DNA of 64,000 bases from JAKFVA01 sp046155225 (GTDB lineage Bacteria > Pseudomonadota > Gammaproteobacteria > Burkholderiales > Burkholderiaceae_C). Each line of letters starts with the position of its first letter. Within the stretch, counting starts at the first letter, position 1. Both the position numbers and the translations under genes were made by a program. Where the stretch lies: assembly GCA_046155225.1 (NCBI GenBank), contig JBJXED010000055.1, positions 1 through 64,000 on the forward strand. The letters are read 5' to 3'. A model generated the notes under the pieces. That model saw nothing but the letters and a program-made list of their open reading frames with translations, ran no database searches and was not told the origin of the DNA. Of the stretch, positions 58,060 through 64,000 are shown piece by piece.

Positions 58060-59063
58060 CAGGCGGTCAATTCTTGTAGTAGGGCCAGCAGCGCGGCTTG
58101 CTCGGCAAATGGGTCAAACAGCACGGCGCGGGCTGCGCATTGCTGCGAAATTTGGAGCAACAGATTATCGGCTGCGGGCCGTGCTTGCACCGGCATCCGT
58201 GCCTGCGCCGCCCGGCAGCGCAGCAGCACATCGGCCAGCGCCTGCGCGTTGCCATGCTCGAAATAACCCGCGTAGTCAGCGCCCAGCATGCCCACATTGC
58301 CCGCAATGCGCGAGGCCAGCACGGGGGTGCCGCTGCATACCGCCTCCATGATGACGTGCGCGCCGCCTTCAATACGGCTGGCATGCACCAGCACATGGGC
58401 ACGCTGGATACGCTGACGCGCGGCAGCATGCGGTAGACCGCCGAGCCAGCGGTAATGCGGGCAATCGGTCTGCGTTTGCTGCGCCTGTTGGCCTAAAGCC
58501 TCATTGAGCGCAGCGCCAATGTGGTCAATGCGAATATCCTGCTGTCCGCGTAGCAAACGTGCCGCTGCAAACAAGGTCTGCGGCGATTTTTCTTCGCGCA
58601 AATGCCCCACCATCACAGCGCGCAACAGCGCCTGCGTTTTCGGCAAGGTCTGGCGCAGGGTGGTGGACTGGAAAATCACCCGCACCTTGTCCCGCAATGC
58701 GCCGCCCAGTACATCCTGCAGCGCCTGCGGGCCACGCTCTTGCAGCACCACCACCTGCTGCGCCGCCTGCAAAGATGCCAAGGCAGCGGTGTCATGCAGC
58801 AAATCGCCATACAAATCGGTGCCTGTCAGTACCACCGCCAGGCCGCGCCCCGGATGCGTCTGTGCCCAGCGCGCCACCGAATCGGCCGAACGCCGTGCAT
58901 GCAAGGCCAGCATGACATCGGCGTTTTCGCCCTGCCAATGCTGCACGATGCGCACGGCGCAATGCGGTGCCAGCAGGTGCGACCACCGCTTGGCGGTTTG
59001 CCAATTTCCATTGTTGGCCTCGGCCAAGGCAGGGCTGACGATCAGGGCAGTGGGTTTGCGCAT
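58059..59063 (-). CDS. senB: Selenosugar synthase SenB
   Basis: 334 residues from MRKPTALIVSPALAEANNGNWQTAKRW at 59063. GT-B glycosyltransferase family 4 fold: NNGNWQTAKRWSHLL near the N-terminus, LTGTDLYGDL, RVIFQSTTL, MVGHLREEKSPQTLF, LGGLPHAAARQRI and SRIEGGAHVIMEAVCSGTPVLAS, the donor-binding Glu region. SenB joins selenophosphate to a UDP-N-acetylhexosamine to give a seleno-sugar. Placement between senA (divergent) and selD is decisive. A generic glycosyltransferase reading is unlikely in this context. Confidence 0.9.
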   Translation of the reverse strand: MRKPTALIVSPALAEANNGNWQTAKRWSHLLAPHCAVRIVQHWQGENADVMLALHARRSADSVARWAQTHPGRGLAVVLTGTDLYGDLLHDTAALASLQAAQQVVVLQERGPQALQDVLGGALRDKVRVIFQSTTLRQTLPKTQALLRAVMVGHLREEKSPQTLFAAARLLRGQQDIRIDHIGAALNEALGQQAQQTQTDCPHYRWLGGLPHAAARQRIQRAHVLVHASRIEGGAHVIMEAVCSGTPVLASRIAGNVGMLGADYAGYFEHGNAQALADVLLRCRAAQARMPVQARPAADNLLLQISQQCAARAVLFDPFAEQAALLALLQELTA

Positions 59064-59082
59064 GGCATGATTTATAGCTGGT

Positions 59083-60294
59083 ATGAACAACAACGCTTTT
59101 CTGGCCGAGCCGGCCCGGCACGCCACAGCCGCTGAATTGGCACGCGCTCTGCAGGACAGCCGCGCCCGCATGCTATCTTTGTTTGCCGCTTACCAAAGCG
59201 CCTTGGGAGGGAGCTTGGCGGTGCCGCAAAGCACCGAAGTCAACCTGCCGCTGTGGGAGCTGGGCCATATCGGCTGGTTTGCCGAATTCTGGCTGGCGCG
59301 CAACCCCGAGCGCCTGCGCGGCAGTGCCGCCTGCGCCGACGCGCCGCGTGCGCCCTCGCTGCTGGCGCAGGCCGATGCGCTGTACAACTCCAGCACCGTT
59401 GCGCACAGCACGCGCTGGCAATTGCCGCTGCCAGGCGCACAAGAAACCTTGGCCTACCTGCAGGACACCCTGGCCCAAACGCTGGGCTTGCTGGCGCAAA
59501 CCGAATCGGACGACGACGCGCTGTATTTCTTTCGCCTGGCCTTGTTTCATGAAGACATGCATGCAGAAGCCTGGCTGCAAATGGCGCAGACGCTGGGGAT
59601 TGCGGTGGATTGCGCAGTACCTGGCCCGGCCCTGGGCGGGCAGACTGAAATTGCACTGCCCGCCTGCACTTGGCAGCTTGGCAGCGCGGGCGGCGGCTTT
59701 GTGTTTGACAACGAGCTTGGTGCACATGCTGCGGCATTGCCCGCTTTTCGCATCGACGCGCAGCCGGTCTGCCTGGCCCAGTTCCTGGCATTTGCGCAAG
59801 CCGGCGGCTACCGCGATGCGCGCTGGTGGACACCCGAAGGCTGGGCCTGGGCCCAAGCCAGTGCTGCGCAGCACCCGCGCCATCTGCGCAGGGACAGCGG
59901 CGCATGGCAACAACACCGCTTTGGCCAATGGCACAGCGCCGACCTGGCGGCCCCTGCGGTCCACATCAACTGCTTTGAAGCGCAGGCGTGGTGTCGCTGG
60001 GCCGGGCGGCGGCTGCCCACCGAAGCCGAGTGGGAATACGCGGCACTGACCCAGCCCGGCGTATTTGAATGGGGCCAGGTCTGGGAATGGACGGCCAGCC
60101 CGTTTGCGCCCTACCCCGGCTTCACGCCGCACCCCTACCGCGATTATTCTGCCCCCTGGTTCGGCAACCACCAGGTGCTGCGCGGCGCGTCCTGGGCCAC
60201 GCACCCGCGCATGCGGCACCCACGCTACCGCAATTTCTTCATGCCGCAGCGCAGTGATGTGTTTGCGGGCTTTCGTTCCTGTGCGCTGGTTTGA
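59083..60294 (+). CDS. senA: Selenoneine synthase SenA (EgtB-like, DinB/FGE-sulfatase fold)
   Basis: 403 residues. DinB_2-like N-terminal domain with iron ligands in WELGHIGWFAEFW and LFHEDMHAEAWLQM (the HxxxHxE pattern, about 159-172). C-terminal formylglycine-generating-enzyme-like domain (VCLAQFLAFAQAGGY, INCFEAQAWCRWAGRRLPTEAEWEYAA, WEWTASPF, RGASWATHPRMRHPRYRNFF, AGFRSC). SenA inserts selenium from the selenosugar into hercynine. EgtB is the alternative, but the adjacent senB and selD favour SenA. The ATG is only 19 nt from the divergent senB ATG. Confidence 0.9.
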   Translation: MNNNAFLAEPARHATAAELARALQDSRARMLSLFAAYQSALGGSLAVPQSTEVNLPLWELGHIGWFAEFWLARNPERLRGSAACADAPRAPSLLAQADALYNSSTVAHSTRWQLPLPGAQETLAYLQDTLAQTLGLLAQTESDDDALYFFRLALFHEDMHAEAWLQMAQTLGIAVDCAVPGPALGGQTEIALPACTWQLGSAGGGFVFDNELGAHAAALPAFRIDAQPVCLAQFLAFAQAGGYRDARWWTPEGWAWAQASAAQHPRHLRRDSGAWQQHRFGQWHSADLAAPAVHINCFEAQAWCRWAGRRLPTEAEWEYAALTQPGVFEWGQVWEWTASPFAPYPGFTPHPYRDYSAPWFGNHQVLRGASWATHPRMRHPRYRNFFMPQRSDVFAGFRSCALV

Positions 60295-60395
60295 TACTTC
60301 AGCGCACACGCGGGGCTTGCCCGGTACGGTCTAATTAGCGCTGGCATTGTTGTTGCCAACCTCGATTTCGATAGCCCACTACCAAAGGACTTCCC

Positions 60396-61274
60396 ATGTT
60401 CACGTTTCTCCCGGATTTGAACCGCGCCCGATTTTTCAGCGTGGTGTTGGGTGCCGCAGTGCTGCTGACCAGCGGCCTGGCGCAAGCGCAAGGCGTTTTC
60501 CGCATTACCGCCATTCCTGACGAGTCGCCCACCGAGCTGGCGCGCAAAGCCGGCCCCCTCATCAAATACCTGGAAGCCCAGCTCGGCATGAAGGTCGAGT
60601 ACACGCCGGTAACGGACTATGCCGCCTCGGTCGAGGCCCTGGTGAACAAGAAAGTGGACATGGCCTGGTTTGGCGGCTTCACGTTTGTGCAGGCCCATGT
60701 GCGCAGCGGCGGCAAGGTGATTCCGGTGGCGCAGCGGCTGGAAGACGAAAGCTTCAAGTCGGTCTTCATCACCTCCGACCCGGCCATCAAAACCCTGTCC
60801 GACCTCAAAGGCAAAGACGTGAGCTTTGGCTCGCAAAGCTCGACCAGTGGCCACCTGATGCCGCGCAGCTTTTTGCTGCAAGCGGGTGTGGACCCTGACA
60901 AGGACTTCAAGCGCGTGGCCTTCAGCGGCGCGCACGACGCCACCATTGCCGCCGTGGCGTCGGGCAAGGTGAACGCCGGTGCGCTCAACATCTCGGTCTG
61001 GGAGAAGTTTGTTGCCGACAAGAAAGTGGACCCTGCCCAGGTGCGCGTTTTCTACACCACCCCGCCCTACTTTGACTACAACTGGACGGTGCACGCCGAC
61101 ATGCCCACGGCCTTGCGTGAAAAGCTCACCACGGCCCTGCTCGCCTTGAGCAAGGACACGCCAGAAGGCAAAGAAATCCTGGACTTGCAACGCGCAACCA
61201 AATTCGTCGCCAACAAGGCCGACAACTACAAGGGCATTGAAACTGCGGCCCGCAGCGCCGGACTGCTGAAGTAA
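60396..61274 (+). CDS. Putative selenate ABC transporter substrate-binding protein (PhnD-like)
   Basis: 292 residues. Signal peptide (MFTFLPDLNRARFFSVVLGAAVLLTSGLAQAQG) then a PhnD-type periplasmic binding domain: AIPDESPTELARKAGPLIKYLEAQLG, VEYTPVTDYAASVEALVNKKVDMAWFGGFTFVQA, LKGKDVSFGSQSSTSGHLMPRSFL and VAFSGAHDATIAAVASGKVNAGALN. An AAAGGA site precedes the ATG. Family and position next to senA/senB/selD fit the group annotated as putative selenate binding proteins. Phosphonate or phosphite binding is the alternative. Confidence 0.85.
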   Translation: MFTFLPDLNRARFFSVVLGAAVLLTSGLAQAQGVFRITAIPDESPTELARKAGPLIKYLEAQLGMKVEYTPVTDYAASVEALVNKKVDMAWFGGFTFVQAHVRSGGKVIPVAQRLEDESFKSVFITSDPAIKTLSDLKGKDVSFGSQSSTSGHLMPRSFLLQAGVDPDKDFKRVAFSGAHDATIAAVASGKVNAGALNISVWEKFVADKKVDPAQVRVFYTTPPYFDYNWTVHADMPTALREKLTTALLALSKDTPEGKEILDLQRATKFVANKADNYKGIETAARSAGLLK

Positions 61275-61349
61275 GGCTGCGCCCTGCGGCACGGGTGCGG
61301 CAGCGCCCCCAGTGCTGCGCAAAGCGGTTTTACGGCTTTTTATGGCTTT

Positions 61350-61412
61350 TATATAATAAAAAATGCCTGTAGCCAGCGTGTTGTTTGCCAGTGCCGCTAT
61401 TTTTTTGAGAGT
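61350..61412 (-). repeat. ~60-bp AT-rich interspersed repeat, copy B
   Basis: On the minus strand: CTCAAAAAAATAGCGGCACTGG, split by CAAACAACACGCTGGCTACAGG and ending CATTTTTTATTAT. It occupies the 192-nt gap between the selenate-binding-protein and ATPase genes; the rest of that gap shows no clear promoter or terminator. Confidence 0.6.
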
Positions 61413-61466
61413 AACTGCCAGACACCCTGGCCACCGCGCTTTTCAGTTGTAATCAGGCCTTAACCC

Positions 61467-62300
61467 ATGCACATCACCCTCCACCACGCCGCCGCCCGGC
61501 ACCCCAGCGCGCGCGCAGCGGCCCCTGCCGCCGTGCACGGCCTGAACCTGGGCTTGGCCAAGGGTGAGCAAGTAGCCGTGATTGGCCCTTCAGGTGCAGG
61601 TAAAACCAGTTTGCTGCATGTGCTGGCCTGCGCGCTGCCGCCCAGCGCGGGCAGCCTGGCGCTGGACGGGCAAAACCCGTGGCAATTGCGCACCCGCGCC
61701 TTGCAACGCCTGCGCGGCCAGTTGTTCCTGGCACCGCAAGTTCCGCCGCTGCCGCCGCGCCAGCGCGTCGTCACTTCAGTACTGGCCGGGCGCTTGCCGC
61801 ATCAGAGCCTGTGGGCCAGCCTGCGCAGCCTGGCCTACCCCAGCGACATCCCGCTGGCAGACCGCTGCCTGGGCGAGTTTGATCTCAGCGAGAAATTGTT
61901 CGAGCGGGTGGACCGCCTGTCTGGCGGCGAACGCCAACGCGTCGCCCTGGCGCGGGCCCTGGCGTCGCAAGCCATGCTCTGGCTGGTTGACGAGCCGCTC
62001 TCGGCGCTCGACCCTGCCCGCTCACAGCAAGCACTGCAAACACTGACGCAGGCCGCGCGGGCGCGCGGCGTCACGCTGGTGGTGACGCTGCACCATGTCG
62101 AGATGGCGCTGGCGCACTTCCCGCGCATCCTGGGTTTGCGTCTGGGCGAGGTGGTGTTTGACTTGCCCACTGACCAAGTCACCCCCGCCAAATTGCTTCA
62201 ACTTTATGAGCAAAAGGGGCAGGATATACCTTGGCAAGAGCCCGATTCGGCTGATATTTCTCCGTTGCCTGCCCCGCCCGTGGCCGTGCAGTGCCGCTAG
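61467..62300 (+). CDS. ABC transporter ATP-binding protein (PhnC-like, selenate system)
   Basis: 277 residues. Walker A GPSGAGKTSLL (about 39-49), Q-loop LAPQVPP, signature LSGGERQRVALARAL (about 152-166), Walker B AMLWLVDEPLSALD and switch His in VTLHHVEM. Energises uptake through the two permeases downstream. The C-terminal tail after about residue 245 (LYEQKGQDIPWQEPDSADIS) is encoded by a copy of the interspersed repeat. The next start is 3 nt after the stop. Confidence 0.88.
   Translation: MHITLHHAAARHPSARAAAPAAVHGLNLGLAKGEQVAVIGPSGAGKTSLLHVLACALPPSAGSLALDGQNPWQLRTRALQRLRGQLFLAPQVPPLPPRQRVVTSVLAGRLPHQSLWASLRSLAYPSDIPLADRCLGEFDLSEKLFERVDRLSGGERQRVALARALASQAMLWLVDEPLSALDPARSQQALQTLTQAARARGVTLVVTLHHVEMALAHFPRILGLRLGEVVFDLPTDQVTPAKLLQLYEQKGQDIPWQEPDSADISPLPAPPVAVQCR
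62200..62262 (+). repeat. ~60-bp interspersed repeat, copy F, in frame at the 3' end of the ATPase gene
   Basis: The core GGCAGGATATACCTTGG followed by CAAGAGCCCGATT matches the family core at about 25 of 30 positions. It encodes an IPWQEPDS peptide, comparable with IPWLEADF from copy E in the same reading frame. Flanks are weaker, so the borders are approximate. Confidence 0.55.
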
Positions 62301-62302
62301 CC

Positions 62303-63139
62303 ATGCGCGCTGCACTGGCCGCGCCCGCCGCCCACCAGGATCCCGCCTGGCGCAGCCGCGTGTTTTGGTCGCTCGCGGCGCTCGCGCTGCTGTGGCCGCT
62401 GCTGGTGCTGAGTGAATTCAAACCCTGGGTGCTGCTCGATCCTGGCGCGCTGAAATACAGCTTGCGCTTCCTGGCAGACTTTTTCCCGCCGCGTGTGGAC
62501 GCCGAATTTCTGCAACTGGTGGCACGCGAGACCTGGCGCACGGTGGCCATGGCCACCGCCGGGCTGGCGCTGGCGCTGCTGCTGGCGGTGCCGCTCGCGC
62601 TGCTGTCGGTGCGGGCACTGTCAGTGTCCGCGCTCAGTGGCCGCATGGCGGCGTTGCCCGCCGGGCTGCGCCAGGCGGTGCGTGCCTTGCTGGTGGTGCT
62701 GCGCAGCGTGCCCGAACTGATCTGGGCGCTGGTGTTTGTACGCGTGGTCGGCTTGGGGCCGACGGCCGGCGTACTGGCGATTGCGCTGACGTATGCCGGC
62801 ATGCTGGGCAAGGTATACGGCGAAATTCTGGACAGCGGCGAGCCGCACGCCTCGCAGAGCCTGCTGCGCAACGGCGCGGGCCGCATGCAAACCCTGCTGT
62901 ACGGCCTGCTGCCGCAAAACGCCACCGAACTCACCAGCTACACCGTCTACCGCTGGGAGTGCGCTATCCGCTCGTCGGCCGTGCTGGGCTTTGTCGGTGC
63001 GGGCGGGCTGGGCCAGCAAATTGACACCTCAATGAAGCTGTTCAACGGCGCAGAGGTCAGCACCTTGCTGATCGTCTTCATGCTGCTCGTGTGGCTGGCC
63101 GATGCGGTCAGCGCCGGTCTGCGCAAGGCGCTGGGATGA
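62303..63139 (+). CDS. ABC transporter permease (PhnE-like), first copy
   Basis: 278 residues from the ATG at 62303; a GTG at 62291 would overlap the ATPase gene. About six membrane helices. The inner-membrane ABC motif is RSVPELIWALVFVRVVGLGPTAGVLAIALTYAGMLGKVYGEILDSGEPHASQSLLRNGAG; the C-terminal part YTVYRWECAIRSSAVLGFVGAGGLGQQI is typical of PhnE. Its stop overlaps the next permease start (ATGA). Confidence 0.88.
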   Translation: MRAALAAPAAHQDPAWRSRVFWSLAALALLWPLLVLSEFKPWVLLDPGALKYSLRFLADFFPPRVDAEFLQLVARETWRTVAMATAGLALALLLAVPLALLSVRALSVSALSGRMAALPAGLRQAVRALLVVLRSVPELIWALVFVRVVGLGPTAGVLAIALTYAGMLGKVYGEILDSGEPHASQSLLRNGAGRMQTLLYGLLPQNATELTSYTVYRWECAIRSSAVLGFVGAGGLGQQIDTSMKLFNGAEVSTLLIVFMLLVWLADAVSAGLRKALG

Positions 63140-64000
63140 ACCCGCGCCGCAATGATGCGTCTGCGCTGCCTCGCCCGAACGGGGAGGGCGTCCGACCACT
63201 CGCCGCCAACGAGGTCTACAAACTGCCGCCACGCCTGTTTCATGCCCGCTGCAAAGCCTGCTGGCTGCTGCTGGGCACGCTGCTGTTGGTAGGGATGAGC
63301 TTTGCGTCACTCGACTTGCAATGGGCACAGTTTTTCTCGCTCGAAGCTTTGGCCAGCATGGGCCGCTTTGCCGCTGAGCTGCTGCAGCCCGACACTTCGC
63401 CCGCCTTTTTGCAAAAGCTGGCCGTCGCCACGCTGGAGACGCTGGCCATGTCGGCTGTGGGCACGCTGCTGGCGGTGGCCTGTGGCCTGGCACTGGCGCT
63501 GCCTGCCAGCCAACGAGATGAAATGCCCTCGCCCCGCGCCCCTGCCGACGTGGCTGCGGGCGGGATAGCGCGCTTTCTGGGCAGCGCTGCGGTGGCACCT
63601 GGCCGATGGCGCGGCCTGGCACGCACGCTGCTGCGGCGTGCCACCCGCTTGCTGCTCAACGCCTTGCGCAGCGTACCCGAGCTGGTCTGGGCCGCACTGC
63701 TCCTGGTAGCGGCAGGTCTCGGGCCATTCGCCGGCACACTGGCGCTGGCGCTGCACACCACCGGCGTGCTGGGCCGCCTGTTTGCCGAGGCACTGGAGAA
63801 CACCCCGCCCGGCCCCGCTGCCGCGCTGCGCGTGCGCGGCGTGGGCACCGCCCGGGTGTTTTGGTACGCCAGCCTGCCGCAAATCCTGCCGCAACTGGTG
63901 AGCTATGCGCTCTACCGCTGGGAAAACAACATTCGCGCCGCCGCCGTCCTGGGCGTGGTCGGCGCCGGCGGCCTGGGCCAAATGCTCAGCTACCACCTGG
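63136..64000 (+). CDS. ABC transporter permease (PhnE-like), second copy, 3' end outside window
   Basis: The frame is open from the ATG at 63136 to the last base (288 complete codons). After a polar leader (about 40 residues) it has several helices and the same motifs as the first permease: LRSVPELVWAALLLVAAGLGPFAGTLALALHTTGVLGRLFAEALE and SYALYRWENNIRAAAVLGVVGAGGLGQML. So the transporter uses two different PhnE-type subunits, probably a heterodimer. The polar insert between helices (PASQRDEMPSPRAPADVAAGG) is unlike the first copy. Confidence 0.88.
   Translation, partial: MNPRRNDASALPRPNGEGVRPLAANEVYKLPPRLFHARCKACWLLLGTLLLVGMSFASLDLQWAQFFSLEALASMGRFAAELLQPDTSPAFLQKLAVATLETLAMSAVGTLLAVACGLALALPASQRDEMPSPRAPADVAAGGIARFLGSAAVAPGRWRGLARTLLRRATRLLLNALRSVPELVWAALLLVAAGLGPFAGTLALALHTTGVLGRLFAEALENTPPGPAAALRVRGVGTARVFWYASLPQILPQLVSYALYRWENNIRAAAVLGVVGAGGLGQMLSYHL

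Noticed and set aside
57007..58266. 419-residue plus-strand frame opposite the SelD fusion
   Set aside because: Antisense to well-conserved FAD and SelD motifs with no motifs of its own.
59083..60294. Calling this gene egtB (ergothioneine)
   Set aside because: EgtB and SenA share the fold and iron motif, but the adjacent senB and selD and absence of egtD/egtC nearby favour SenA; kept as an alternative only.
60330..60390. Possible further copy of the ~60-bp repeat before the selenate-binding-protein gene
   Set aside because: Only scattered TAGC and TTGTTGTTGCCA-like matches; block order and spacing are not convincing.
1..64000. CRISPR arrays, tRNA/rRNA genes, insertion sequences, prophage
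   Set aside because: No regularly spaced repeat array, cloverleaf-like or rRNA sequence, transposase or integrase was found on either strand.

Overview
The window reads as a contiguous stretch of a GC-rich betaproteobacterial chromosome, most likely Burkholderiales, family Comamonadaceae (Rhodoferax/Polaromonas/Variovorax-like). The basis is the gene order sdhAB-sdhE-gltA-leuC-(entericidin)-leuD-leuB-asd-fimV-truA-trpFBA-accD, the lysS/DUF1345 pair, and short interspersed repeats of a kind I associate with that family. No rRNA, tRNA, CRISPR array, transposase or phage gene was seen.

Layout. 1-15.2 kb (+ strand): core metabolism. It holds the end of the succinate dehydrogenase operon, citrate synthase with a clear terminator, leucine biosynthesis with two small extra genes between leuC, leuD and leuB, aspartate-semialdehyde dehydrogenase, the polar hub protein FimV, TruA, TrpF-TrpB-TrpA and AccD. 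15.2-20.4 kb: a YggT protein, a Lon N-domain protein, a complete three-gene TRAP transporter (dctPQM order, minus strand) and two uncharacterised small genes. 20.5-24.3 kb: a CreBCD-type system, with creD convergent to creC-creB. Tandem 54-bp repeats lie between creB and creC, and creC lacks an ordinary start codon.

24.5-52.1 kb (minus strand, mostly overlapping or closely spaced genes): a large surface-glycan cluster read right to left. It contains a complete set of pseudaminic-acid-type nonulosonate functions (PseB, PseC, PseH, PseG, PseI and a SpsF/PseF-like cytidylyltransferase) and an amidotransferase module (PseA/WbpG-like plus HisH- and HisF-like proteins) expected to install an acetamidino group. 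It also has PIG-L, ATP-grasp, aldo/keto reductase, SDR and phosphatase accessory enzymes, a FlaA1/CapD-type dehydratase, a glycosyltransferase, an undecaprenyl-phosphate sugar transferase, a MurJ/Wzx-like flippase and a PhyH-type dioxygenase. Embedded in it are nitrogen-metabolism genes: a GlnT-type glutamine synthetase, AsnB, and a two-subunit glycine decarboxylase without GcvT or GcvH.

52.2-55.7 kb: lysS, a DUF1345 membrane protein and a glycerate 2-kinase. 55.8-64.0 kb: a selenium island. SenB (selenosugar synthase) and SenA (selenoneine synthase) are divergent with only 19 nt between their start codons. A selenophosphate synthetase fused to an FAD oxidoreductase follows senB, and a PhnD/PhnC/PhnE/PhnE-like ABC transporter, which I interpret as selenate or selenium-oxyanion uptake, follows senA. 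Together they give a route from uptake to selenophosphate to selenosugar to selenoneine.

A further layer is an AT-rich element of about 60 bp found in six probable copies plus one doubtful one. Three copies are in or next to intergenic gaps, two supply the stop codon and C-terminal residues of the preceding gene, and two or three lie in frame inside coding sequences (glycerate kinase, the transporter ATPase and possibly trpF).
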